Assembly (NCBI GenBank): GCA_036873135.1
Contig: JAPTYO010000004.1
Span: forward strand, 38,969,105-39,033,104
Direction of reading: 5' to 3'
DNA: 64,000 nt
From: Clarkia xantiana subsp. parviflora
Taxonomy: Eukaryota > Streptophyta > Magnoliopsida > Myrtales > Onagraceae
Part shown: piece by piece, positions 35,218 to 46,679 of the stretch
Numbering within the stretch: position 1 is the first letter of the stretch
Layout of the letters: each line of letters starts with the position of its first letter
The notes under the pieces: generated by a model
Told to the model about the DNA's origin: nothing
The model's database searches: none
What the model saw: the letters and a program-made list of their open reading frames with translations, nothing else
Position numbers and translations under genes: made by a program

Positions 35218-35893
35218 TGTTGGATCCTTGACTAGGTGGAGTGTCGGATACTAGTAGTGACGCTGGAAGAATGCCTCGGGTCGCTCACTCTTCGGGTCTT
35301 CGCACGCGTCGGGCTTGTGCGTCTCCGTATACCTGCAAGAGTGGCAGTATCTCACACCACGTGGGGGGGGGGGGTGGAGTGCGATGAACCCTCTTCGAAG
35401 CTTAAATCAGGTATTTTAGAGAGAGGGCAGAGCTTCCGCTGTCAACTTAGTTCGAAATGAATGATCAAGGCTCCTATTTATAGGAAACCTTGGAATCAAA
35501 CCGGGTTTTGAACGGTCCGACGTCGGTTCAATGCAAAGTATGAACCGAGGGTAGACGGGAGTAAAGCTGACATCGGGAGGGTTTGCACGTGCAGTGTTTA
35601 CGTAGGGGTTTACATGTCAATAATACGAGGATTCCGGACCGTCCCGGGGTATCGCGCGGATTCCGGGAGGTCCGGGGTGATGGGACAATCCGGAGGGTCG
35701 GATTGTCCCACAATCCGGGGCCGGTCCGGATTGTAATGACAATCCGGACGCGGCAGAAGTCCGGGGCGCGTACGCGCGTACCCTGGACCTTTTAGTACCC
35801 GCGGGTGAATAATTCGAAACCGTTTAGTAGGTTTGACGTGTATACAAAGTCTGAATAATATAAAACGAACCCGAATCGGACGTATACCCATCA
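35218..35893 (-). repeat. 5' LTR of element B
   Basis: Starts TGATGGGTATACGTCC and ends GGATCCAACA on the minus strand. A TATA box (TATAAATAG on the minus strand) lies at about 35474-35482. A run of G residues near 35362-35374 is expanded relative to the 3' LTR. Confidence 0.9.
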
Positions 35894-36294
35894 ATTATCA
35901 TCACAAATAATTTCATTCAGTGGAGTAATAATAATAAAGAAATATATAAGCAGTACACTTATAAGAAATGCATCAAACAGCTAATTAAAATGATTGAAAA
36001 GCTTGAGAATTGGTAATTAATACTTTCTCCGAGCATGGCTACATGCTCAAAATAAAATGTTTCCTGTATTTCAAGGAACATTATTAACTATCATTTAAAC
36101 TGAAGAATTTAGAAGAGATTTATTAAGCAAAGCGAATAAAGATAAAGTCTTTCATTCAATCTTTATGTCTTCAGGGCAAGCTCCTCAGGTTTGTGCTTGT
36201 TCTCCTTCTCGGTTATGTAATCCAAAAGGATGAATTGAATTACTCTCGAGGAAGAGGAGTCTTAGAAGAACTTATGAGTTTATCATTATTCTTC

Positions 36295-37153
36295 AGCCAT
36301 ACCTTGGGAGGATTGGTACAGGTAATAGCAAGGCGTCCTTTCACGCCACACCTAAAACACGTTCGAGTTTTCTCTTTACGTGTCTGTTTTGCTTTGCCTT
36401 TCTTCCCACCGAATTGCTTTCGGTTGAACTTCTTCTGAGGTTTTGGAGCTAGAGGCTTGTTAGCCTTGACCTGGAGATTCTTTCCCTTCCTCTTGTGCTT
36501 ACCCTTTTGCGCAACTGGAAATGAGATGCAATATGCATTTCCGTCCTAGGCTTTTCAGCCTTGAGATGATCCTCTTCTAGCTCGAGATGAACTCGCACTT
36601 TCTCGAGGTTATCGAGTTGAGTGGAATGTGTAAGGTGCATTTTCATGCTACTCCAAGAGTTAGGTAGGGATCAGATCATGCATTGGACTTTCTGCTCCTC
36701 CGTCAGGATTTCTCCTGCTTCCTTGAGTTCAACAAGCATGTTAGACATATGTCTAATATGCTCCTTCATTGTATGTTTTGGATTCATTTTGTATGAGTCT
36801 AAAGCGACTTTTAACGATCGCTTTTGGGCAGTGGTGTAAACACCAAACCCTGCCTTAAGACCATCCCATAGGTCCTTGGCAGACTCATAGTGATCATACC
36901 CATAGAGTATATCATCCTCAAGCAGTGACAGGGCAGAACGAATCTCCTGGTCCATTGCATCCCATTCATCATGGGTTTTCTCCAGTTCAGCCGTGAGGTC
37001 TCCCTCTGGCCTTACTTTCTTCGTAGTCACATGCTCCAAACCTCTCATTTCAGTAATTACCATCCTCGCTCGCTAATTCCAGATCTAATAATTGTTGCTG
37101 TTCAATCTCACTCCCTTGTTCATTTGGAAGATTACATTCTTGATCGCAGCCAT
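36295..37153 (-). pseudogene. gag of copia C
   Basis: A start codon at 37153 begins MAAIKNVIFQMNKGVRLNS, followed by two TAG stops; the core at 37063-36671 reads DEWDAMDQEIRSALSLL, ESAKDLWDGLKAGFG and KRSLKVALDSYKMNP. The nucleic-acid-binding knuckle near 36340 is CFRCGVKGRLAITC, in which the usual His is Arg. The 5' part of the element continues to the LTR at 39268. Confidence 0.8.
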
Positions 37154-37159
37154 TGCTAA

Positions 37160-38535
37160 CACTTTGATAATCATGAAAAAATTAGGTAGACAATAACATT
37201 TTGAGAAAGAATTGCATACATCCGATATCTATTAAGATTGAATCCAAGAAATAATGATTCATGAGTCATCTAAACCAACCGACCACCAGTAAACCAATGG
37301 AAGATGGCTGTGAAAGAGTTCACGTTACCGCCGTATTCAATCCAATAGATCAGACTTTTAAAACGGTTTTAATCGCAAATTACCGGAACGGGAATTTTAA
37401 AACAAGCATACCCGATCTTGGCTTTCCCAATGCCCTTTTTTATTTTGGAAAAATATTCCGATGAATTCACTCATGCATATATAATTCTATTATCCATGCA
37501 AATTATCACATGTTAGTAACATTCATCATACAAACCACACACATGCTTACGCGTCATGCGTCTAATGTTCCGAGGAACTCATGCTTGCATCCATATTCTA
37601 CTTCCAAGTAAATTATCAAATGCGGCTTCATCCTCCACATTCTAGCATACGTGTCAAACATGAATCATTCACATCCATCATACATATTTGGCGACTGGTT
37701 TTCGGTTTTAATTAGTTTTAAACATTAGGGGCTGATTTGCAATTTATGCATATATTCAATTACAAAACATTCTAGACATGAATCCTAGGCATTTCCAACC
37801 ATCAAAGCATGTCTATCCTAGTGCGCATTCCATATATTTAACCAGGGTTCCGCCCACAACATGCAATATCCAGCTAGCTTGACTAAGTCAAGACAACATT
37901 TCTAATCATGCATTAATATATATTTTGAATAATAAACTATCACAATTCAGCCCTCTAATTAATCCAGTCCCAAAAACATGTATCTCCGAGATCCATCCCC
38001 ATAATCGAAACAAGGCATAAAGGTTAGCAACCCTATGAGCACTGTGTAGTCCATTTAGAGGTTCAAAAACATTTGGATTTTAAAACTTGACCACCCTATT
38101 TTATTTAATTGACTTGAATTCGGTTTTGAAATCATTTCGGTTCAGTCAATTTTGGTCCGGTTCGGTCTGGTCTGGAAAAAAAATCCAATTCGGGTCCGGT
38201 TCAGATAAATCCGGATCAGTCCGGTTTAAATTTTAAAATCTTGTTCGGTCCGAACCGGTCCAATAAAATAGGGTTTGGTTCGGCACAGAAAACCGGTCCG
38301 GTTAGATCCACTTAATTATCACGGTTCGTCACGATCCGATTAGGTCGAACCGATTGAGAAAACCCGGTTCGATTAAAATCCCTCCCGGTTTGACATATTG
38401 GACCGGCCCAATAATTAAAATTTCAAAGGTTGGGCCGAAATGTTTACTTGTGGCCCAAGTATGGTTTTAAAGTCGAAAAAATATCTAACTTAGCCACCAA
38501 GTAACATTAATTATATAAAATAATTTCAAATATTA

Positions 38536-38566
<31 letters not shown>

Positions 38567-39267
38567 TTCGGACCATATTAAAACATATATATATTTATTG
38601 CTAAGATTCTATCTATAAGATTAAATCAATCAACAATATATAAATATATATGTAAAAATGGGCACAATATATAATATATATATTTATTTATTGTCAATAT
38701 CTTAAATAGGGTAACAAATATACTGACAATATATTTTCTCAATATTTTAGGCAATTAAATCTATCAATATATCTTTAACCCTATTAAATATTTAGATATA
38801 CTGATAGTTATATATATTTATATATATTAATGTGAATCTATCCTAATGTTCCCAATTATAGATATATTGTTACATTAATTAAAAATTAAAATATGGTAAA
38901 CAATATAATTTTAAAAATTTCGGCCGAAATATGTCCCTTGGTGATTAAGAAATTTAAAAATTTTAACTTGTAATTCACCCAGCGTTTCGACACAAACACT
39001 AAAATTGGGATCAAGTGGTCAAATTTTAAGATCAAATTTTAATAAGATCTACAATCCAATGTTCGATTTTGATAAATATCACATTTTAACTTGAAGATCA
39101 TGAACATCAAATTAACCAAGAACATCATGTAAATTTCGGACCACCCTAATCATAAAAATCCGAAATTTTAAAATCCTTCCTTTTAAAATTTCGGTCCGAA
39201 AATTTTAAAACTTCAAGAATACCAATTTATCAAAATCATGAACTCCTATCACAGGCTCTGATACCAC
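37160..39267 (-). other. long untranslated leader of copia C
   Basis: There is no coding sequence. At 38120-38420 CGGTCCGGTTCGG-type words recur many times on both strands. At 38500-38900 it is strongly AT-rich with an (AT)n run at 38537-38563. A 2.1-kb leader is long for copia and could include an unrecognised insertion, but I see no clear inserted ends. Confidence 0.5.
39254..39266 (-). other. primer-binding site of copia C (initiator tRNA-Met)
   Basis: The minus strand reads TGGTATCAGAGCC one base from the 5' LTR. This is the standard plant copia site complementary to the 3' end of initiator tRNA-Met. Confidence 0.9.
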
Positions 39268-39860
39268 TGTTAGATTACGGGGAGTAATAACTACAGATAC
39301 TTAAACAAAGTACATGCTAGTAATCGGAATTACGCAGCGGAAGATTCGCACATACCTTTAAGATGATCCGTAGACCCAAGATCTTCTTAGGAGGGAGTTC
39401 ACGATCCTCCAGTCGGGACCCGTAGAGGTTCTTGTTAAAGAAGCCCTACGTGGTACAAGCTCCACAGCAAAGCCTCTGATCGATTCTTGGCACGGGGACA
39501 GATCTCTGGAGTGTTTGCTTGGAAAGCAAATTGGCACACCCTTGGTGAAGCAAAGGGTTCGGCCGAAACTACTGTGGTATGGGGTTGAGGGTTTTTTCTC
39601 TAAAACACTCTAATGAGGAAATAGTGATTAACCCTAAAAATCTCCTAACACCATGTATTTATAGGAGGATAAAAGTCCACTTTGCCCACACCATTATTTC
39701 GGTCGGCCATGCATAGGGGAGGCCCATAATTTGGGCCTCTCATGTCAATTGGGATTTGGGTCTAGCCCAATTACCCTAATGTGACATTTACCTAATTTCC
39801 TTAGGTAAACTATACATATTATGGGCTACCAATTACAGCGCCCATCACCATATGCTTACA
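39268..39860 (-). repeat. 5' LTR of copia C (593 bp)
   Basis: Same length and termini as the 3' LTR at 20465-21057. Confidence 0.9.
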
Positions 39861-40095
39861 TGGGGTTCTCGTCACATCCTTTTTAAGGCAGCAGGGAGCA
39901 GGATGAATTATGTGGAGAGGTATGACATTGAGAAGAATGAATGGGTTGCTCTAGATGGCCTGCCAAATCTCAGAGCAGGCTGCATGGGTTTTCTTGTTGG
40001 GAATGGAGAACATAGGGAATTATGGGTGATGGGTGGGTATGGAGAGTCTAGGACGGTCTTGGGGGTTGTTTCGATGGATGAGTACTATCGTACCG
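39861..40095 (+). pseudogene. captured F-box/kelch gene fragment, right part
   Basis: Continues the kelch region of 19885-20464: GSRHILFKAAGSRMNYVERY, WVALDGLPNLRAGCMGFLVG and WVMGGYGESRT. Homology to the OR23-type protein ends near 40095 in mid-domain, where GC-rich terminal-repeat sequence of the Mutator-like element takes over. The right part is in frame with the left part once the copia insertion and one TSD copy are discounted. Confidence 0.85.
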
Positions 40096-40464
40096 GAGTT
40101 TGGTGGTGGTCGCCGGAGTCGGGTGGTGGTCATCAGATCCGTGGTGGCGCTCACCGGAGTTGGGTGGTGCTCGTCGGAGCCGGGGTTGTGGTCGTCGGAG
40201 TCGGTGTGGCGGTGGCCGGAGTTAATTAGTGGAAATGGGTATTTTAGTCATTTCATGTTCCATTAATTAAACTATTAAATTGTTTAAAATATTGCAAAGG
40301 GGTAATTCTGAAATTTCATGTGGTTCTGTTAAATTTGGATGGAAAACCAAAAATCAACAAAGTTGAAACTTCAGACTCTCCATATTAACTTTTGAAACTT
40401 CAGACCTCTTCGGTTAACATGGCCATTATTCAGACCTTTTATAGGTTATTAACCCTTGATTGAT

Positions 40465-41972
40465 TCTAGTCTAGCAAAGCAATGCAATGCTTTACCATCT
40501 CTTCTTATCTTCTCAGCAACAACTAAAATGTGAATCATCAAACAGTAGGTCGAAAACCCTAGCCCAACCCTAGCCCGAATCTAGCGTCTCTTGGGTTCTT
40601 GAGAGAGAGAGAGAGGTTCAATTTCAATACTAGAGAATCCAAGTTTCCACTAAGGGTGGGTGGGTATCCCGATTCCACCCTCTTCGGAAGGAAGGAAGCC
40701 ATTACTGCGGACTCTCTAATCATGCGGGGTTGCACACTCTTATGATGTTTTGAAACCTACATATGGGATTGGGTTTACATACTCCAATCTTAGTATGAGG
40801 GTATTTGGATGGATGTAATGTGGGATTACGTTGTTTGGTTTGCCAAACGACGTAATGTGCATTGTAATGTAATGTCTATTGTAATCTGAAATTACGTCTA
40901 AACTTCATTCAACGTAAAGTAAGATTACATAAAAAAACGGAAGTAATGTGAGATTACGTCCAACATTACAAAGTGTTATTATTTTATTATTATTTATTAA
41001 ATAGATAGAATATTTGGTATTATCTTTATAGTTTATTATGATAATATTAGTATTATTATTATTAGCTTTTTTATTCTTTATATACTTCATAACTCATTAT
41101 TATAATAAATAATAATGCACTAAAATGAGTAAATCTTTTTCGTTGCATTTTTTTTATGAAAATTATATTATAAAACTATATATAATGTTTTAACTAATAG
41201 AATTTTAGTAGTTGTGCGTAATGAGTTTAAATATTTAGTCTTTAGAATTCATAAATGACTATAGAATTAACAACATACATAATATTTAAGAAGATAGTTG
41301 TTGTCAAAATATATATTCTTTTAAATCTTATCATATTAAAATATAATATACTCTCATAGAGATTAATATAATAATAATAATAAAGTCACATTACAATACA
41401 TACCGAACACTGTAATCTAACATTAGATTCCACATTACAGCACAACCAACACTGCAATCTAACAGTACATTACATAGCTGACATTACTTGTAATCTAACA
41501 TTTCAAGTAATCTTACATTACGTCCATTAAAGTATCACAAATCTAATCTAAACACATATAATGCTTAAATTAGTTAGATAATTATACAATGTTATCCAAT
41601 GAGATTAGTAAGTTTTCGGGTTTAAAATCACTTTTTTTATCTTATAGCTATTTTAATTTTTTTTTAATAAAAAAATAAAAATTTAAATATCATAAAATCC
41701 ATTCAATATTATATTATTTTAGTATGTATATAAATATATAATTTTGTATACTATTATTTACCTAATTTTGAATGTTTTAATTAAGTAGTCATATATTTTA
41801 AGTTTAATCTAATTTAGAAATTGTATTTTCTATTGAAAATATAAGTGAAGAACTTACAATGACATATATTATTCTAAATAAAGATTGAAATATAATTTTT
41901 AGTGAATTAAAGTTAACAAGCACAGAACAATGACAGTAGGCGATTTTATTAATATAGGTCACATATTACAGA

Positions 41973-42027
<55 letters not shown>

Positions 42028-42167
42028 ATCGCGGAGAATAAAATTATATCAAAAAATTTGTATCAAAAAAATTATATCTAGGCTAAACTGCAATAATCAG
42101 GATCCATAACTTAACATTGTTAAAGTTGTCCTTTTAAAGTCTCTTGTTTTATTGTCTTTATGATGTC
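40465..42167. repeat. AT-rich intergenic region with inverted GTAATGTAAGATTACG-type repeats
   Basis: No gene. At 40800-40980 and 41385-41540, words such as GTAATGTGAGATTACG and ATTACTTGTAATCTAACATT recur in both orientations around an AT-rich centre, as in a small hAT-like or other non-autonomous DNA element; outer ends near 40805 (GGGTATTTGGATGG) and about 41556 are only partly alike and I find no convincing target duplication. A 25-unit (AT)n microsatellite is at 41975-42024. Confidence 0.5.
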
Positions 42168-42319
42168 AAATTTGTTATGGATCAAGAATGTGAGAAAGAA
42201 TCATTCATTAATCCATGTAAAGTTACAGAGTTGAATATACAAAGAATTTCAATATATATAAAAGAGTTTGAGCTCAATGAGCTATAACTAACTTCTAACT
42301 AACTTACGAACTGTGTAAA

Positions 42320-44137
42320 CTAAGTAAGTCTACATTCTCTCATCTCCTTCGTCTTCTTCTTCTTCATACTGTCACTTCGTGAACAACTATCTTTGAATAT
42401 ATCAACAATCCCATAGTGACAAAGTAGTTTTTCATGCTGCAAACGGCCAAGTGCTTTAGTAAGTAGGTCAACTAATTGATTAGCATATGGAATATGGAAA
42501 ACACTGATTGTTCCATTCTGAATACAATCCCTCGTAGAATGGCAATCCAATTTAATATGTTTCGTTCGTTCATGGAATATTGGATTCTTGGCCATTTGAA
42601 TAGTTGATTTGCTGTCAAAATAGATAGGAATTGGATTCAACAAGTGCAAACCCAGCTTACCCAACAATCTTCTCATCCAAATAGCCTCAGCAGCAGCTTC
42701 ACGTAAACTCATGTACTCTGCTTCTGCAGATGACAAGGAGATAGTATCTTGCCTCTTTACTTTCCAACCTATCATTGCATATCCAAGCTTTACACAATAT
42801 GTTGTGAGAGACTTTCGACTTAATAAGCAAGACCCCCAATCTGAGTCACAGTATATGGAGAGTTCCAAGTTGTTTATGGAAGGAAACAATAAACCCTGAC
42901 CTGTAGCCCCCTTTATGTATCGTACAACTCTCATTGCAGCATCAAGATGAGATTTCTTCGGGTTGTGGATGAATTGACTGAGTCTCTGCACTGAAAATGC
43001 AATATCTGGTCTAGTCATGGTCAAGTATAAGAGCTTACCCATCAACCTTCTATAGAGTGCTGCATCATCAAGCAAATGATCCTGAGTGTTGCTGCCAGAA
43101 CCTTCATCATACTCAGGTGTGGTTAATTTGAGATTAAACTCCATTGGGGTAGCTATTGGCTGAGCTGCACCAAGACCAGATTCATTAATCAACTCCAAGG
43201 CATATTTCCTTTGTGTAATAGCTATTCCTGCTTTAGATCTAGCCACTTCTAATCCCAAAAAATAACTCAAGGTTCCCAGATCTTTCAACTTGAAATGGCT
43301 TTGTAAGAGATTCTTAAGTTGCTGTATTAGAGAAGAAGAAGAACCAGTAAGCAGCAAATCATCTACATATATGAGAAGAAAGACATGATGATTGCCTTGT
43401 GTCTTACTAATCAGAGAATAATCTGACTTGCTTTGAATGTAGCCATTTGCCACCAAGGTCTGTGAAAGCTTAATATTCCACTGGTGTGAGGCTTGCTTTA
43501 AGCCATAGAGTGACTTAAGCAATCTGCAAACCTTCTTGGGTTGGTTGCAGGTAAACTTAGCCACTTTGTCTCGATGAAAACCTTGTGGGATGTCCATGTA
43601 AACCTCCTCAATCAAGTCACCTTGCAAAAAAGAGTTGTTTACATCCATGTGATACAACTCCCATTACTTGGTAGCTGCTATAGCCATGATAGCTATTACA
43701 GTAGACATTTTGATCACAGGTGACTAGGTTTCAGTAAAATCAGTACCCTCCTGCTGTGTAAACCCTTTGGCAACCAAGCGTGCTTTATACCTCTCCAAAG
43801 TACCATTTGAGTTGTATTTGGCTTTGAAAACCCATTTACAACTAATAGAAGATTTGTCTCTGGGCAGCTCCACAATCTCCCGTGTCTTATTTTCTTCTAG
43901 AGCCCTTATTTCTACTTCCATGGCCTTCAACCAGTTTGCATCTTTGATAGCTTGACTATAAGAAGTGGGCTCTTTAATCTTATCAGTAGACACTAGAAAA
44001 CATCTATAACGTGGAGATAAATTTGTATAACTGATATAGTTCTCAATCTCATAAGGAGTGGTGTTCACAAGAGAAACTATATAGTCATTCAAATGAGCTG
44101 GAGTTCTCCTCTGTCTGTCACTACTTCTAGGCTGCAA
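42320..44137 (-). pseudogene. copia E reverse transcriptase and RNase H
   Basis: 44137-43724 carries the start of RT (WLKAMEVEIRALEENKT, CKWVFKAKYNSNGTLERYKA, LVAKGFTQQEG), and a TAG near 43724 plus another break near 43665 separate it from the 445-residue frame 43657-42320. That frame has MDVNNSFLQGDLIEEVYMD, SLYGLKQASHQW, the catalytic LIYVDDLLLTG (about 43365), LSYFLGLEVARS, and RNase H with IYCDSDWG, SLSSAEAEYMSL and YFDSKSTIQMAKNP. The C-terminus runs 15 bp into the 3' LTR. Nearly intact. Confidence 0.9.
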
Positions 44138-44236
44138 AACATCACCAGAAATGTTATGCTGCTGTTGAGAATTTATGGGAGGAATATTATCTACATGAGT
44201 ATCAGGAGCAGCTATCTCATCAACTGCTGCAATTTC

Positions 44237-45395
44237 TTACTGAACCATAGGTTCAACTACAACACCATGTTCTTGTGGCAGCTCATAGAAGAGTTCATCA
44301 TTCACAAGTGAATGAGGAAACTCTGTTAGGTTAGGTAACAGCTGCAGTAACTCCTCTTTCTTCATGCTGAAAAGGAAAATATCTTCTCGAAAAGTGACAT
44401 CTCTGCTCACATGGAAATTTCTTGAAGTAATGTCCAGAACAATACAACCCTTCTGACTCAGAGAGTATTCCATGAAGATAGTTGGAACTGCTCTAAGAGA
44501 AAATTTGTCAGAATTCTTTAGGAAAATTGCAAAACAAAGGCATCCAAAGACTTTTAGATGTTTCACTGATGGTCTCTTTTTGTATAAAGCCTCTGAGGGA
44601 GAAATATTATGAAGAACAGAAGTGGGAAGCAGATTGATTATGTAACAAGCAGCTAACACACAATACCCCCAATAGTGAATAGGAATTGAAGCTTCCTTTC
44701 CACCCTTTCATTCTGTTGTGGCGTGAAAGCACAACTGGTTTGATGTATTATTCCAAATTCCCCAAACAAGCCTCTGCAAACTGAGTTGATAAACTCCCCT
44801 CAATTGTCACTTCTGAACTGCTTTATGTGTATACCAAACTGAGTCTTAACCATGTGAATGAATTCTTTATGTGAAGAGATGTGTCACTTTTACACATCAG
44901 CAAATAGACCCAAGTACAACGAGTTGAGTCATCTAGAATGGTGAGAAAATAATGACAACCCCTAGCAGTAGAAACACGATAGGGTTCCCAAATATCAAGA
45001 TGAACCAAATCAAAAGGTAACTCAGCTTTATTTGAACTTTCAGGAAACATCAAACGAGTTTGTTTAGCCATGGGGCAAATGAAACAACTCTCAGTACAAT
45101 CAATAGAATGATGAACATCACAACTATCAAAATATGACAAATGCTTGATAGAAGAATGTCCTAATCTTCTATGCCAAAGCAGCGATTCTTCATTTTTATT
45201 ACTTACAACATCAGCAAAAGGTTGCAACAGTGGAGCTTGCAAAACATATAAGCCTTTACTCTGTGTTCCAATCTTCGTAATCTTTCCATCTATGAGGCCC
45301 TGAATCATCACACAATCAGCTGTGAAATTGACTCTACAATTTAACTGAGAAGGCAGCTTGGATACATATATCAGACTGAATTTGAAGTCTTGCAC
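44237..45395 (-). pseudogene. copia E integrase
   Basis: Zinc-binding HRRLGHSSIKHL with CFICPMAKQTR (about 45210-45055), the first catalytic region LVHLDIWEPYRV and FLTILDDSTRCTWVYLL (about 45015-44900), then a decayed stretch (44820-44660) with the third acidic motif, and the C-terminal part INLLPTSVLHNISPSEALY and VFGCLCFA. At least three breaks. Confidence 0.85.
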
Positions 45396-45449
45396 TAATA
45401 GAACATTATGAGTGACCTTGCAATTATGACCATTTGGAAGATGAACAAA

Positions 45450-46679
45450 CTAAAATGGTGTTTGATTAATTTTTAAATCAACTAACCAATCCATTCTATC
45501 TGTGATGTGGTTTGTAGCACCGGAATCGACAATCCAGTTCATTAACAGAGAATTCGTGTCAATACGTGCCATATTTGCATAGATTCCATCATTACCAGCA
45601 GAATGCAACTCATCAAGCTGTAAAGGATCAGAAAACATAGAAGAATTTGCAGCCACATGAACCATTCTTGAAGAAGAAGCAACATGTTGTGGACCACCAT
45701 TATCAGAAGCAACATGAAGAGCAGTATCAAGTACAGCATACTTATTATCAGTTGAATCATCATCAAACACACCATTTGTAGCAGCCCGTTTCCTCTTAAC
45801 ACTTTCTGGTACCCCATTCTTAACCCAGCATGTGTCAATCTTGTGGCCTCTTCTACCACAATAAGTGAAAATCCATCCAGGCTTATCTACCCAAACAGGT
45901 TTATCAGATCTTCCAACAGTCATTCCAGACTTGTTAAAATAATTAACAGACTTTCCAAAATTCCCTGAGGATCTAGACGAATACAAAGCAGTTGTATGAT
46001 CAACAGAGACATCAGAGAAGGAGCTGGAAATCAATCATTGGCTTTCTTCTTGTAGAAGAACAGAGAAGGCCACACTAACAGTAGGCAATGGTTGACGCAT
46101 CAACAACGAACTTCTAACATGAGCAAAACTATCATTCAGTCCTAGAAGAAACGAAATCAACTTTTGTTTCTCTTTGCTAGCACTAACTAAAGCATTAGCA
46201 GTAGCACAATGCATAACAACATCATCGATAGCAGCCAGAGCGTCCCACAATTGCTTCATACGAGCAAAGAATTCAGTAATCGATAAGGTGCCTTGAGAAG
46301 ATCTATAGATTTCTCAAGTCAACTGGTAAACTTGAGTCCCATCGACCTTGTCAAACATATCTTTGAGATATGTCCAAATCGATTGCGCAGTAACGTTGTA
46401 GATCAGTCCACTAATAAGATCTTTCGCCACTGAGTTCCTCAACCACGCTTTGACAATCGCGTTAGCACGATCCCATCTGATTCTCTGTGAAGGAATGACT
46501 GAATCTCTTGTGCAGGCTCCATCGATAAATCCGAGCTTGTTCTTCACTAACAATCCCTCTCTCATAGACGTACTCCAGACATAGTAATTTGAGGATCCAG
46601 TCATCTGAAAAGGAATGAGCATCGTGCCTATGGTGTCTGCTGGATGCAGATATAGCTGATCATCTCCAGTATCCACCAT
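45450..46679 (-). pseudogene. copia E gag and protease
   Basis: Gag starts at 46679 (MVDTGDDQLYLHPADTIGTM) and continues past a stop at 46314 through MKQLWDALAAIDDV and KLISFLLGLNDSFAHVRSSL to 46035. The knuckle, FTYCGRRGHKIDTC (about 45865), has Phe where the first Cys is expected. The protease active site is WIVDSGATNHITDR (about 45530). Stops at 46314, 46035 and 45450 break one long frame. Confidence 0.85.

Larger units (their letters stand above)
25064..35893 (-). mobile_element. non-autonomous gypsy/Tat-type element B with gag and protease but no polymerase
   Basis: It is complete: LTRs at 25064-25779 (716 bp) and 35218-35893 (676 bp) and a perfect 5-bp duplication ATTAT at 25059-25063 and 35894-35898. 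On the minus strand it has a primer-binding site, gag, protease and a second gag-like piece; on the plus strand it has an accessory ORF (27572-30103). Tandem repeats fill 30480-31730. No reverse transcriptase, RNase H or integrase is seen on either strand, although 10.8 kb is ample. It therefore resembles the gag-only terminal-repeat elements known in plants, combined with a Tat-style accessory ORF. Its LTR is the same family as that of element F (62243). Confidence 0.9.
20465..39860 (-). mobile_element. Ty1/copia element C, split by gypsy element B
   Basis: It has two 593-bp LTRs (20465-21057 and 39268-39860) that begin TGTAAG and end TAACA on the minus strand. I count roughly 20-25 differences between them. 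Flanking bases are GGGGG (20460-20464) and TGGGG (39861-39865), a 5-bp duplication with one change. The F-box/kelch frame is continuous across the site if one copy is removed. Internal parts are 21058-25063 and 35894-39267, separated by element B. The remaining pol is heavily decayed. Confidence 0.9.
19476..40455. mobile_element. Mutator-like element carrying an F-box/kelch gene fragment (Pack-MULE-like)
   Basis: The left end AGGTTAATAACCTAT (19476) and the right end, reversed, GGGTTAATAACCTAT (40455) open an inverted repeat that is well conserved for about 105 bp and then recurs in patches, such as CTCCGGCCACCGCCAC near 19775 and 40210 (reversed). Flanking 9-bp sequences are TTGATTAAT (19467-19475) and TTGATTGAT (40456-40464), 8 of 9 identical. 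Without the nested copia element it would be about 1.6 kb. Between its ends lies a piece of an F-box/kelch gene lacking start and end, the arrangement expected of a Pack-MULE. No transposase is present. GC-rich imperfect repeats of CCGGAGT(C/T)GGGTGGTGG lie at 40096-40220 beside the right terminal repeat. Confidence 0.8.

Noticed and set aside
39852..40229. A small kelch protein gene starting at the ATG at 39852
   Set aside because: The first codons are copia LTR sequence; the kelch part is the second half of the interrupted fragment and runs into terminal-repeat sequence.
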